Of a stretch of 64,000 bases of DNA, positions 33,435-42,634 are shown piece after piece. Each line of letters starts with the position of its first letter. Position 1 is the first letter of the stretch. Location of the stretch: contig QZKM01000027.1 in assembly GCA_003599485.1 (NCBI GenBank), positions 1 to 64,000 of the forward strand. Reading direction: 5' to 3'. Under the pieces are notes generated by a model, which was given only the letters and a program-made list of their open reading frames with translations, did not search any database and had not been told where the DNA came from. The position numbers were made by a program, and so were the translations under genes. The DNA is from Gammaproteobacteria bacterium. GTDB lineage: Bacteria; Pseudomonadota; Gammaproteobacteria; SURF-13.

Positions 33435-34256
33435 ATGACAACTGTTTCCCCAATTCCACCAAACGCCCTCTCAAGTTCTGGTAACTGGACAAAAGAACAA
33501 TTGAAGTTGGCTTTCCACTATTACTGCCAAACACCTTTCGGTAAGCTCCATAGCCGTAATCCAGAAATAATCGAGCTGGCATCATTGATTGGCCGCACTC
33601 CGTCGGCGCTTGCTATGAAGCTAGTCAACTTTGCCAGCTTAGACCCATCCATCACCAGCACTGGACGAAAGGGACTGAAAGGTGCATCCAATCTGGATCG
33701 TGAAATATGGGATGAGTTTCACGCTGATTGGGATCGGTTGGCCGTTGAGTGCGAGAAACTTCGTCAGCATCTTATCCAAGATCACGCCCCGACAAAAGAT
33801 GCCTCAGTCGAGGTGAATGACGATATCGCCATTGAGAATTTCACCGGAGAAACCCGACAAGTTTTCATTGAGCAGAGAATTAAACAAGCATTCTTCCGTC
33901 GCGCCGTATTGAGTAGTTACCGGGGGCGTTGTTGTATCTCTGGCGTGTCGGAGACCAGGTTGTTGGTTGCCAGCCATATCGTGCCCTGGAGCAAAGACAA
34001 AGCCAATCGACTCAACCCAAGCAACGGTCTATGCTTGTCGGCAATACATGATAAGGCTTTCGATACAGGGCTTATCACTTTGTCGGATGATCTTCGAGTT
34101 ATCCTTTCCGACGAGCTTCGCAGACGCGACGAGGTCTTTATAAAGAATGTATTTCTGCCTATCGAAAATCAAATGATCGAGGCGCCAGAACGATTCGCGC
34201 CGAGCATTGAGTTCTTGTCATACCACAGAAATCACGTCTTCGTCGGAAGGCAATAA
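33435..34256 (+). CDS. HNH endonuclease domain protein
   Basis: RRAVLSSYRGRCCISGVSETRLLVASHIVPWSKDKANRLNPSNGLCLSAIHDKAFDTGLITL: C-terminal HNH fold; start chosen at ATG 33435 (GTG at 33390 also possible). Confidence 0.85.
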   Translation: MTTVSPIPPNALSSSGNWTKEQLKLAFHYYCQTPFGKLHSRNPEIIELASLIGRTPSALAMKLVNFASLDPSITSTGRKGLKGASNLDREIWDEFHADWDRLAVECEKLRQHLIQDHAPTKDASVEVNDDIAIENFTGETRQVFIEQRIKQAFFRRAVLSSYRGRCCISGVSETRLLVASHIVPWSKDKANRLNPSNGLCLSAIHDKAFDTGLITLSDDLRVILSDELRRRDEVFIKNVFLPIENQMIEAPERFAPSIEFLSYHRNHVFVGRQ

Positions 34257-34258
34257 TC

Positions 34259-34630
34259 ATGAGGAATAGCTTCTCAGTCTTCGAGTATCTCTATCGCGAT
34301 GGTGGTAACTACAAGTCGCGTGGTTTTCTCTTATTGCATGGCACGTCATCGGAAGATGATGTAACTGCTTTGCGAGATTACCTTGATTCTAGGGAGTTCT
34401 TTGTCGCAGAGCAGGTTGGTATTCCTGTGTTGTATCAAGCTCTATGGGACCTGAGTGGTGGCCCAACCGAAGACGATCATGCATATCATGAATTTGTAGA
34501 TTTGCGTCCCGCGACAAAAGAAGAGGCGGTATCATTGCTGTTATGGGGCGATGTATCACATTTACTAGGAGCCTTTCGTAAAGCAAGTAAGCGCTGGAGT
34601 TGCGCGTTGTCACCGCACTGCTATTTATGA
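34259..34630 (+). CDS. uncharacterised protein (123 aa), likely cotranscribed with the HNH gene
   Basis: ATG 2 bp after the HNH stop; MRNSFSVFEYLYRDGGNYKSRGFLLLHGTSSEDD...FVAEQVGIPVLYQALWDLSGGPTEDDHAYHEF. Confidence 0.7.
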   Translation: MRNSFSVFEYLYRDGGNYKSRGFLLLHGTSSEDDVTALRDYLDSREFFVAEQVGIPVLYQALWDLSGGPTEDDHAYHEFVDLRPATKEEAVSLLLWGDVSHLLGAFRKASKRWSCALSPHCYL

Positions 34631-34701
34631 AAAAATTAGCCAATAGTGTTTTCGGAGATGCCTGCAAGGATGCATGGCATGGTGCCATACCTTAGAGGAC
34701 A

Positions 34702-35031
34702 ATGATCGTGACAAACAAACCTGCGGCAGAGACTAGATATTGCATTTACATTGATACCCTCCTTGAAGGGCAGCGCCCGGTAGAATGGGACGATCAAGGT
34801 AATCCATTTGTATATTCAACACTACTGGATGCGCAACGCGTCATTGCCGAGGACATAATTGAACGTATCCAACAGTTTCTCGATGGCGAAAGAGATTTCG
34901 ATGATGCTATGACGGTAGAGGAATATATTGTTGAGGTTAATGTGCACCCTGATGGCATTGTTTGTGATGAGGGCGGACAGTGTTTTGGTCGAAGCGTGGG
35001 AACGCAGGAGAGTCACGGCCTTCTAGAATGA
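34702..35031 (+). CDS. uncharacterised protein (109 aa)
   Basis: TRYCIYIDTLLEGQRPVEWDDQGNPFVYSTLLDAQRVIAEDIIERIQQFLDGERDFDDAMTVEEYIVEVNV. Confidence 0.65.
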   Translation: MIVTNKPAAETRYCIYIDTLLEGQRPVEWDDQGNPFVYSTLLDAQRVIAEDIIERIQQFLDGERDFDDAMTVEEYIVEVNVHPDGIVCDEGGQCFGRSVGTQESHGLLE

Positions 35032-35199
35032 TGAGTGGGGGCCAAACGATGGGCACACAACTAGGTGAAGGAACTCGATCTGTTCCTGCGGAGGAAGCCA
35101 GACGCAAGGCACAGGCATTATTACTGTGAGTTATGCGTTTCATCCAGCCGAAGAGGCTCTAATTAACCTATCAATTCAATACCAGAAAATCAGTGATCG

Positions 35200-35232
35200 C
35201 AGGATGCGTGAAGTGAAGCGTGGCCCATCATC
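35200..35232. repeat. degenerate REP-like element copy d
   Basis: caggatgcgtgaagtgaagcgtggcccatcatc resembles copy b. Confidence 0.45.
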
Positions 35233-35248
35233 AGGCCGGCAGGCATGC

Positions 35249-35283
35249 GCCCTCACCCTGCCCTCTCCCAGAGGGAGAGGGTT
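35249..35283. repeat. short palindromic intergenic repeat
   Basis: ccctcaccctgccctctcccagagggagagggttt: ccctctccc/gggagaggg-type stem. Confidence 0.55.
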
Positions 35284-35301
35284 TACAACAACTCTTAAAA
35301 A

Positions 35302-36606
35302 ATGACGCCTAAAGACTATCTCACCATCTTCACCAACCGCCGCGTGGGTGTGGTGCTGCTCCTTGGGTTTTCCTCCGGGCTGCCGCTGGCGCTCACCGGC
35401 GGGACGTTGCAGGCGTGGATGACGACGGCGGGGGTGGATTTGAAAACCATCGGCATCTTCACGCTGGTGGGCTTGCCTTACACGATAAAGTTCCTGTGGG
35501 CGCCGCTCATGGACCGGTTTGTGCCGCCGTGGCTGGGGCGGCGGCGTGGCTGGATGGTCACCACGCAGCTTGCGCTCATGCTGGGCATCGCGGCGATGGG
35601 GCTTTCTTCGCCGCAGCACGCGCTGTGGGCGCTGGCGGCGCTCGCCCTGTTCGTCGCCTTCACCTCCGCTTCGCAGGACGTTGCCCTCGACGCCTACCGG
35701 GCCGACGTGCTGCGTCCGGCGGAACGCGGCGCGGGTGCGGCGGTGTCGGTGATGGGTTATCGCATCGCCATGCTGGCGTCGGGCGCGGGCGCGTTGATTC
35801 TCGCCGACCATTTCGGCTGGCAGACCACGTATCTCATTCTGGCGGGCTTGATGATGATCGGCGTGATCGCCACGCTGCTCGGCCCGGAGCCGGACGGGCG
35901 CATCATTCCGCCGCGCACCCTGCAGGAGGCGGTGACCGGGCCGATAAAAGCCTTCGTTTCGCTGCACTCTCTCGCGGGGGCGTTGTGGATACTGCTGCTG
36001 ATCGTGCTGTACAAATTCGGCGACGCCTTCGCGGGCACGTTGAGCACCGCCTTTCTGCTGCGCGGCGTGGGCTTTTCCCTGAGCGAGGTGGGCGCAGTCA
36101 ACAAGGGGCTGGGGTTGCTGGCGCTGATTCTGGGCGCGCTGTTTGGCGGCGCGCTGTTGCCGAAACTCGGGCTCTACCGCGCCTTGATGCTGTTCGGCGT
36201 GCTGCAGGCGGTTTCCAACCTGAGCTTCATGCTGCTGGCGTGGGCGGGAAAGAGTTACGCGCTGCTCGTCGCCGCCGTGGTGTTCGAGCAGGTAAGCGGC
36301 GGCATGGGCACGGCGGCGTTTGTGGCGTTGCTCATGGCGCTGTGCGACCACCGTTACACGGCGATGCAGTTTGCGCTGTTTTCCGCGCTGGCCGCGTTCG
36401 GCCGGCAATATCTCGGCCCGCCCGCGGGGCTGCTGGCCGACGAGCTGGGCTGGGTGATTTTTTTCTTCCTCACCGCGCTTGCGGCGCTGCCGGGATTGTG
36501 GCTGCTGTGGAGGATGCGCGCGCGCATCAGCGGTCTGGAGGGCGGCACCCCGGTCAATCCGGACGGCGCCGGAAACGGTACAGCGCAATCTCGCCCAGCA
36601 GATTAG
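35302..36606 (+). CDS. ampG: MFS transporter, AmpG-like muropeptide permease
   Basis: VVLLLGFSSGLPLALTGGTLQAWMTTAGVDLKTIGIFTLVGLPYTIKFLWAPLMDRF. Confidence 0.9.
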   Translation: MTPKDYLTIFTNRRVGVVLLLGFSSGLPLALTGGTLQAWMTTAGVDLKTIGIFTLVGLPYTIKFLWAPLMDRFVPPWLGRRRGWMVTTQLALMLGIAAMGLSSPQHALWALAALALFVAFTSASQDVALDAYRADVLRPAERGAGAAVSVMGYRIAMLASGAGALILADHFGWQTTYLILAGLMMIGVIATLLGPEPDGRIIPPRTLQEAVTGPIKAFVSLHSLAGALWILLLIVLYKFGDAFAGTLSTAFLLRGVGFSLSEVGAVNKGLGLLALILGALFGGALLPKLGLYRALMLFGVLQAVSNLSFMLLAWAGKSYALLVAAVVFEQVSGGMGTAAFVALLMALCDHRYTAMQFALFSALAAFGRQYLGPPAGLLADELGWVIFFFLTALAALPGLWLLWRMRARISGLEGGTPVNPDGAGNGTAQSRPAD

Positions 36607-37162
36607 GCAGCAGCGTCATTCCCAGGCTGGTGCGGTGCGCCTGGTCCACCACCGTGCGTTGCAGAATCACGATGTCTTTTTTCGCGCACAGGTTTTCAAA
36701 ATCCCTGAGCGTGCACAGATGGATGTTGGGCGTGTTGTACCAGTCGTTAGGCAGGTTGCGCGATACCGGCATGCGCCCGCCAAGTGCGATTTGCAGACGA
36801 TTTTGCCAGTAACCGAAATTGGGGAAGCTGACGATGCCCTCGCTGCCCACGTGCAGCATTTCATCCAGCAGCCGCTCCGGGTAACGCACCGCCTGCAGGG
36901 TGAGCGACAGGATCACGTAGTCAAACGAATCCGCGTCGAAATAACCCGACAGGCCGGCGTCGAGGTCGCTCTGAATCACGTTCACCTTGTTCTCGACGCA
37001 TTTCTGGATTTTATCCTCGTCCAGCTCCAGGCCGTAGCCGGTGACTTCGCGCGTCGCATTGAGGTAGGACAACAGCGCGCCGTCGCCGCAGCCGAGATCG
37101 AGCACGCGGCTGTGGGGCGCGATCCACTCGCTGATGATCTCAAGATCGGGACGCAGGGCCAT
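36554..37162 (-). CDS. metW: methionine biosynthesis protein MetW
   Basis: [52 protein letters not shown]; overlaps metX. Confidence 0.94.
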   Translation of the reverse strand: MALRPDLEIISEWIAPHSRVLDLGCGDGALLSYLNATREVTGYGLELDEDKIQKCVENKVNVIQSDLDAGLSGYFDADSFDYVILSLTLQAVRYPERLLDEMLHVGSEGIVSFPNFGYWQNRLQIALGGRMPVSRNLPNDWYNTPNIHLCTLRDFENLCAKKDIVILQRTVVDQAHRTSLGMTLLPNLLGEIALYRFRRRPD

Positions 37163-38310
37163 TACACGCCCGCCTCCGCGGCCACGCGCTCCATGTAGGC
37201 GCGCAGCAGCGCCTGGTAGCGCGGATTGGGTATGAGAAAGGCGTCATGCCCTTCGTGCGAGGCGATCTCGGCGTAGCTCACGTCGTGGTCGTTATCCAGC
37301 AGCGCACGCACGATCTCGCGCGAGCGCACGGGCGGGAAGCGCCAGTCGCTGGTGAAGGCCAGCACCAGAAATCCCGCCTGGGCGTTTTTCAGCGCCGCCG
37401 CCAGATCATGATCGAAATCGGCGGCGGGATCAAAATAATCCAGCGCCTTGGTCATCAGCAAATAGGTATTGGCGTCGAAGCGCTCGACAAACGACTGGCC
37501 CTGATAGCGCAGATAGCTCTCGACCTGGAATTCCACGTCAAAGCCGAAACCGAGCTTGCCTTCGCGCAACTCGCGCCCGAACTTGGCGCGCATCGCGTCG
37601 TCGGAAAGATAGGTGATGTGGCCGAGCATGCGCGCCAGCATCAGCCCGCGGCGCGGCGTGACGTTGTGTTCATAATAATGGCCGGCGTGAAACTCGGGGT
37701 CGGACATGATGGCCTGGCGCGCGACCTCGTTGAATGCGATGTTCTGCGCGGAAAGCTTGCTTGCCGCGGCGATCACCAGCGCGTGGCGCAGTCCGTCAGG
37801 ATAATCCATCGCCCACTGCAGGCTCTGCATCCCGCCCAGGCTTCCGCCTATCACCGCCGCCCACTGCGTGATGCCGAGCGCATCGCCCAGGCGCTTCTGG
37901 CTCCGCACCCAGTCGCGCACCGTGATGATGGGGAAGTCCGGGCCGTAAGGTTTGCCGGTGGCGGGATTCACGCTCACCGGCCCGGTGGAGCCCTTGCAGC
38001 CGCCAAGATTGTTCAGCGACACCACAAAGAAGCGCCGGGTATCAAACGGCTTGCCGGGACCGATGCAGGAGTCCCACCAGCCCGGTTTTTTGTCCTGCGG
38101 CGTATGATAGCCCGCGGCGTGATGATCGCCGGACAGCGCGTGACAGATCAACAGCGCGTTGGAACGCGCCGCGTTCAGCTCGCCGTAGGTTTCGTAGACC
38201 AGATCGTAGCTCTCCAGCGTGCGCCCGCAATCAAGCGCCAGCGGTTCGCTGAAGCGCAGCGTTCGCGGCGTGACCAAGCCGACGGAGTCAGCGGGGAGAT
38301 TTGCAGGCAT
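37162..38310 (-). CDS. metX: homoserine O-acyltransferase MetX
   Basis: [46 protein letters not shown]. Confidence 0.94.
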   Translation of the reverse strand: MPANLPADSVGLVTPRTLRFSEPLALDCGRTLESYDLVYETYGELNAARSNALLICHALSGDHHAAGYHTPQDKKPGWWDSCIGPGKPFDTRRFFVVSLNNLGGCKGSTGPVSVNPATGKPYGPDFPIITVRDWVRSQKRLGDALGITQWAAVIGGSLGGMQSLQWAMDYPDGLRHALVIAAASKLSAQNIAFNEVARQAIMSDPEFHAGHYYEHNVTPRRGLMLARMLGHITYLSDDAMRAKFGRELREGKLGFGFDVEFQVESYLRYQGQSFVERFDANTYLLMTKALDYFDPAADFDHDLAAALKNAQAGFLVLAFTSDWRFPPVRSREIVRALLDNDHDVSYAEIASHEGHDAFLIPNPRYQALLRAYMERVAAEAGV

Positions 38311-38349
38311 TTCGTGCAGTGCTGTAAAAGACTTGTGCGTGCGCCAGGC

Positions 38350-38616
38350 TTACGCCGCCTTTCTCCGCTTCATCACCTGATCCAGATCGTAGGTGGCCTG
38401 AAGATTCATCCACACCTTGGCTGACGTGCCCAGCACCTTGGCCAAATCCAGAGCCGCCTCCGCGGTAACGCCCCGCTTGCCCTTAATCAGTTCGTTCAAT
38501 CGTGCACGTGTCCAGCCCAGCCTTTTCGCAAAGGCGACCTGGGTCACTCCACCCGGAATGAGAAACTCCTCCAGCAGAATCTCCCCCGGATGAAACGGAT
38601 TTTTTGGTTGACGCAT
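38350..38616 (-). CDS. higA: HigA family antitoxin (HTH)
   Basis: MRQPKNPFHPGEILLEEFLIPGGVTQVAFAKRLGWTRARLNELIKGKRGVTAEAALDLAKVLGTSAKVWMNLQATYDL. Confidence 0.93.
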   Translation of the reverse strand: MRQPKNPFHPGEILLEEFLIPGGVTQVAFAKRLGWTRARLNELIKGKRGVTAEAALDLAKVLGTSAKVWMNLQATYDLDQVMKRRKAA

Positions 38617-38639
38617 AATAGTTACCTCTCCATCGAGCT

Positions 38640-38930
38640 TCAATGGTAATCAACAACCTGTACATCGCAGGCATTACCCTCCTGCCACCTGAAAACCACC
38701 CGCCACTGATCGTTGATACGAATAGAATAGTAACCCTTCAACTTGCCTTTTAATAGTTCAAGCCGGTTACCGGGCGGAACCCGCAAATCCAGTAAATCGT
38801 CGGCATCATGCAGATAGAGCAGCTTTCTGCGCGCCGCGCGCTTTACGTCGGGTGGAAATGACAGCGCCTCCTTGCTGCGCCGGTCCAGGAACAGGTCCTG
38901 CGCAAGCTTGTTCCCGAAGCCCACAATCAT
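38640..38930 (-). CDS. higB: HigB/RelE-type toxin
   Basis: MIVGFGNKLAQDLFLDRRSKEALSFPPDVKRAARRKLLYLHDADDLLDLRVPPGNRLELLKGKLKGYYSIRINDQWRVVFRW. Confidence 0.93.
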   Translation of the reverse strand: MIVGFGNKLAQDLFLDRRSKEALSFPPDVKRAARRKLLYLHDADDLLDLRVPPGNRLELLKGKLKGYYSIRINDQWRVVFRWQEGNACDVQVVDYH

Positions 38931-38933
38931 ATA

Positions 38934-38950
38934 TTATCGAAACTCGATAA
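38934..38950. promoter_or_regulatory. putative HigA operator palindrome
   Basis: TTATCGA-AAC-TCGATAA, perfect 7-bp arms, 3 bp upstream of the higB ATG. Confidence 0.7.
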
Positions 38951-38973
38951 CACCAGCAAATCACCGGCTGCCT

Positions 38974-40644
38974 TTATCCTGTGAGCTTCTTGTATTTCAG
39001 CCGGTGCGGCTGGTCGGCCTCTATTCCCAGGCGGCGCTTGCGGTCGGCTTCGTAGTCGGCGTAGTTGCCTTCGAACCAGGTGACCACGCCCTCGCCCTCG
39101 AAGGCCAGCATGTGGGTGGCGATGCGGTCCAGGAACCAGCGGTCGTGCGAGATCACCACCACGCAGCCGGCGAAATCCAACAGCGCCTCTTCCAGCGCGC
39201 GCAGGGTTTCCACGTCGAGATCGTTGGTCGGCTCGTCGAGCAGCAGCACGTTGCCGCCGCTCTTGAGCAGCTTGGCGAGGTGCAGGCGGTTGCGCTCGCC
39301 GCCGGATAAATCCTTCACCAGCTTTTGCTGATCACTGCCCTTGAAGTTGAAGCGCCCCAGGTAGGCGCGCGAGGGCATCTCGAACTTGCCCACGGTAATC
39401 ATGTCGAGGCCGCCGGAGAGTTCCTGCCACACGGTTTTGCCGCCGTCCAGCGCGTCGCGCGACTGATCCACGTAGGCCAGTTGCACCGTCTCGCCGATGC
39501 GCAGCGTGCCGCCGTCCGGCTTTTCCTGCCCCACCAGCATGCGGAACAAGGTGGTCTTGCCCGCGCCGTTGGGGCCGATCACGCCCACGATGCCGCCGCG
39601 CGGCAGATTGAAGCTCAAGCCGTCAATCAATACCCGTTCGCCGAACGATTTGCGCAGAGCATCCGCCTCGATGACCAAATCGCCCAAACGCGGCCCGGGC
39701 GGAATGTAGATATCCTTGGTTTCGTTGCGCTTCTGCACGTCCTGCGCGGCAAGTTCGTCGAACGCCGCGAGGCGCGCCTTGCTCTTGGCGTGGCGCCCCT
39801 TGGGATTGCTGCGCACCCATTCCAGTTCCGCCTTCATGGCGCGCTGACGCGCGGTCTCCTGCTTTTCCTCGACCTCCAGGCGTTTTTCCTTTTGTTCCAG
39901 CCACGAAGAATAGTTGCCCTGCCAGGGGATGCCGTGGCCGCGATCCAGCTCCAGTATCCAGCCCGCGACGTTATCGAGAAAATAGCGGTCGTGGGTGACT
40001 GCGATGACGGTGCCGGGATACTCGTGCAGAAAACGCTCCAGCCACGCGACTGACTCGGCGTCGAGGTGGTTGGTCGGCTCGTCCAGCAGCAGCATGTCGG
40101 GCTTGGACAGCAACAGCCTGCACAGCGCCACGCGCCGCTTCTCGCCGCCGGAGAGCTTGTTCACCCCGGTCTCCCACGGTGGCAGGCGCAGCGCGTCGGC
40201 GGCCACCTCCAGGGTGCGATCCAGTTCCCACGCGCCCGCCGCGTCAATCTTTTCCTGCAACTGCGCCTGCTCTTCGAGCAGCGCGTTCATTTCATCGTCG
40301 CCCATCGGCTCGGCGAAGCGCATGCTCACCTCGTCGAAGCGTTTGAGCAGCGCCCTGGTCTCGGCCACCGCCTCCTCCACGTTGCCGCGCACGTCCTTTT
40401 CCGGATCGAGCTGCGGCTCCTGCGCCAGCAAACCGATGCGGATGCCAGGCTGCGGGCGCGCCTCGCCGATGTAGTCCTTGTCCACGCCCGCCATGATGCG
40501 CAGCAGCGTGGATTTGCCGGAGCCGTTCAAGCCCAGCACGCCGATCTTGGCGCCGGGAAAAAACGAGAGCGAGATGTCTTTCAGGATTTCGCGTTTCGGC
40601 GGCACCACCTTGCCGACGCGGTTCATGGTGTAGATGTATTGCAT
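38974..40644 (-). CDS. ettA: energy-dependent translational throttle protein EttA (ABC-F)
   Basis: [57 protein letters not shown]. Confidence 0.96.
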   Translation of the reverse strand: MQYIYTMNRVGKVVPPKREILKDISLSFFPGAKIGVLGLNGSGKSTLLRIMAGVDKDYIGEARPQPGIRIGLLAQEPQLDPEKDVRGNVEEAVAETRALLKRFDEVSMRFAEPMGDDEMNALLEEQAQLQEKIDAAGAWELDRTLEVAADALRLPPWETGVNKLSGGEKRRVALCRLLLSKPDMLLLDEPTNHLDAESVAWLERFLHEYPGTVIAVTHDRYFLDNVAGWILELDRGHGIPWQGNYSSWLEQKEKRLEVEEKQETARQRAMKAELEWVRSNPKGRHAKSKARLAAFDELAAQDVQKRNETKDIYIPPGPRLGDLVIEADALRKSFGERVLIDGLSFNLPRGGIVGVIGPNGAGKTTLFRMLVGQEKPDGGTLRIGETVQLAYVDQSRDALDGGKTVWQELSGGLDMITVGKFEMPSRAYLGRFNFKGSDQQKLVKDLSGGERNRLHLAKLLKSGGNVLLLDEPTNDLDVETLRALEEALLDFAGCVVVISHDRWFLDRIATHMLAFEGEGVVTWFEGNYADYEADRKRRLGIEADQPHRLKYKKLTG

Positions 40645-40717
40645 AGAGGCGGTTGCGAGCGGCTGGTTGCCAGTGGTAAAGCAACTATGATACTGGATAT
40701 TCGCCTTTGATTGCTTG

Positions 40718-41293
40718 CTACATGGCGCCTGCTATTGGTTTCTCCAGACGCAGCGCCGGGGCGTGGTCTTCGTAGTAACCGGCGATCTGACGCACGAGAT
40801 TAAAGCCCGCCTTTTGATACAGGCGCAAGGCGGGGGCGTTAGTGGCGCGCACTTCAAGGCTCAGGCACCCTCGCCCGCGCAGCGCAGCGGCCCGTTCGGC
40901 GTGTTTGAGCAGCGCGCGTGCGATGCCGCGGCCTTGATAACGGGGATGAACCACGAGGGAATAGAGCCGCGCCTGGGCTGAATTGCGCCGGTAGAGCAGC
41001 ACGGCGTCGCCCGCCACACACCCCGCCGCTTCATACACCCACACCTCGGCGCTGGCCCGGTGCAGCAGGCGGCGCAGGCTGGTCCGCGACAGGCGGTCGC
41101 CGGGGAAGTGGCGCTCCAGAGCGACCAGGGCGTCGAGATCGGTGAGCAGCGCGGCGCGTATTTCCGCGCCGTGCCTGTCTGCGCGCGAACACGCACAGGC
41201 AGACGCATTACTCTGTAGCCCTGCGCCGCCGGACGGCGCGGAGGTGGATTCAGCCTTGAGCACTGTAACGGCTGAGGGTGAACTTTTCGCCAA
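40718..41293 (-). CDS. GNAT family N-acetyltransferase (RimI-like)
   Basis: [31 protein letters not shown]...[19 protein letters not shown]; start uncertain. Confidence 0.85.
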   Translation of the reverse strand: MAKSSPSAVTVLKAESTSAPSGGAGLQSNASACACSRADRHGAEIRAALLTDLDALVALERHFPGDRLSRTSLRRLLHRASAEVWVYEAAGCVAGDAVLLYRRNSAQARLYSLVVHPRYQGRGIARALLKHAERAAALRGRGCLSLEVRATNAPALRLYQKAGFNLVRQIAGYYEDHAPALRLEKPIAGAM

Positions 41294-42410
41294 ACAGCGC
41301 CGGGCGGTAGCTCATCTTCACCTTGCGCAGGTTTTCCAAGCCCAGATCGTCACCGACGTTGATGAAGGTGCAGTCGCGGTAGGTCTTGGCGAATTCGCGG
41401 AACAGGTACTGCGCCGATCCCTGAATGGTGAAGTTGGTTTTTTCCACCAGCACGCTCGCTACATTTGCGGTGATGCGCTCGCCGAAGGTGAAGCCTTCGA
41501 TGCGCCCGCCGATGACGAGGCACAGGCCGTCCAATTGCAGATAGTCGTAGTGCTCCAGCGCGCGGTTGATGGCGGTGCGCTCCAGTTCGGCGGTGCACAG
41601 GAAATCGGGTATCTCCTGCGCGGGCAGATATTTGATGCGTTCCTGCAGCCAGCGGTTGACGAGGTCGCGGATGCCGTCCCAGTGCTCGCGCCCGACCGGC
41701 TCCATGCGGTGACCGGGATAGCTGCGCCGGAACTGGTTGATCTCGTTGCGCTTGGTCTTGTAGGCGTTGCCCTTGAGCTCGATCAGGTCGGAGGTGGTGT
41801 AGATGTAATCCGGCAGCGCGCGCTCCACCAGCCAGTCATGGGTCACGGCGGGGAACGGGATGTCCTGATCCAGATTCAGCGCCTGGAGAAAATCGCGGTA
41901 CACGAACTCGACCCTGCCGAGCCAGGGCGTGGCGTTGTAGCCGTCCATGATCTCGAAGCAGGCGGTGAGCGCGCCGGGTTGATCCTGCGGCGCGCCGAGC
42001 GGCGGCAGCAGCATGGTGAGCCCGTCGCCGGTCAGGCTGAACAGGCAGAAGCAGTCTTCAATGATCTGGTAAAAGCCGCTCTTCTGGGTCAGCCAGATGA
42101 TGTTGTTGGCGAAGGTGTAATCGGAGAGCGGGACTTGAGCGCGGCGCTGATAGGCTTCGAACAGCGGTTTGACGTCGGCGGTGAACGGGTAAAGCTTGTG
42201 GCCTTCTATGGCGAGGTAGCGGTTGGGGAAACTTTTATTGACATGCAGCGTCAGGTTTTCAACGGCGGGGGAAGGTCTTTCCCATCGGAGATGATGACTG
42301 GATGACTGGCTACTACCGGGAGGTTCTTCAAGCGTGCGTAACATAAAGGGGGTAAGGCTCCTGTGTGATTTAGGTGGCGCTAATAGACCAAAATAAAGCC
42401 CGCCTGTCAA
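41250..42410 (-). CDS. DUF2156 (phosphatidylglycerol lysyltransferase-like GNAT) protein
   Basis: SDYTFANNIIWLTQKSGFYQIIEDCFCLFSLTGDGLTMLLPPLG; VEKTNFTIQGSAQYLFREFAKTY; N-terminal start uncertain. Confidence 0.82.
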   Translation of the reverse strand: MTGGLYFGLLAPPKSHRSLTPFMLRTLEEPPGSSQSSSHHLRWERPSPAVENLTLHVNKSFPNRYLAIEGHKLYPFTADVKPLFEAYQRRAQVPLSDYTFANNIIWLTQKSGFYQIIEDCFCLFSLTGDGLTMLLPPLGAPQDQPGALTACFEIMDGYNATPWLGRVEFVYRDFLQALNLDQDIPFPAVTHDWLVERALPDYIYTTSDLIELKGNAYKTKRNEINQFRRSYPGHRMEPVGREHWDGIRDLVNRWLQERIKYLPAQEIPDFLCTAELERTAINRALEHYDYLQLDGLCLVIGGRIEGFTFGERITANVASVLVEKTNFTIQGSAQYLFREFAKTYRDCTFINVGDDLGLENLRKVKMSYRPALFGEKFTLSRYSAQG

Positions 42411-42426
42411 CGACTATTTATGATTT

Positions 42427-42455
42427 CGCCCGCGCGGATTTACTCCGCGCGGGCG
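42427..42455. terminator. 12-bp perfect GC hairpin in the divergent DUF2156/HDAC intergenic region
   Basis: CGCCCGCGCGGA-TTTAC-TCCGCGCGGGCG; lies upstream of both genes, so terminator function is only one possibility. Confidence 0.4.
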
Positions 42456-42634
42456 ACCAAAGGGGGTGAGGTGCAACGCACCGAACAGGTTTGCAAGGGA
42501 TGCAAACCCTGGGCTTGCAAGCGAAGCAGGATGCGAGAGTGCAGCAAGGCTGCGCCACTCCCCTTTGGGAACCCCATTGCTGGAGAGTCCGCGCCAATGC
42601 CGCGGAGAGATATTCAAGGGTGGTAAACTGATTT

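Noticed and set aside
35047-35130. Small ORF MGTQLGEGTRSVPAEEARRKAQALLL downstream of the HNH cassette
   Set aside because: Too short, no family recognised; may be a remnant, not supportable
35176-36588. 470-aa minus-strand ORF opposite ampG
   Set aside because: Gln/His/Arg-rich shadow of AmpG, no domain
36554-36606. 53-bp overlap of the ampG and metW 3' ends as possible frameshift or misassembly
   Set aside because: Convergent overlap of two otherwise complete proteins; both C-termini look plausible
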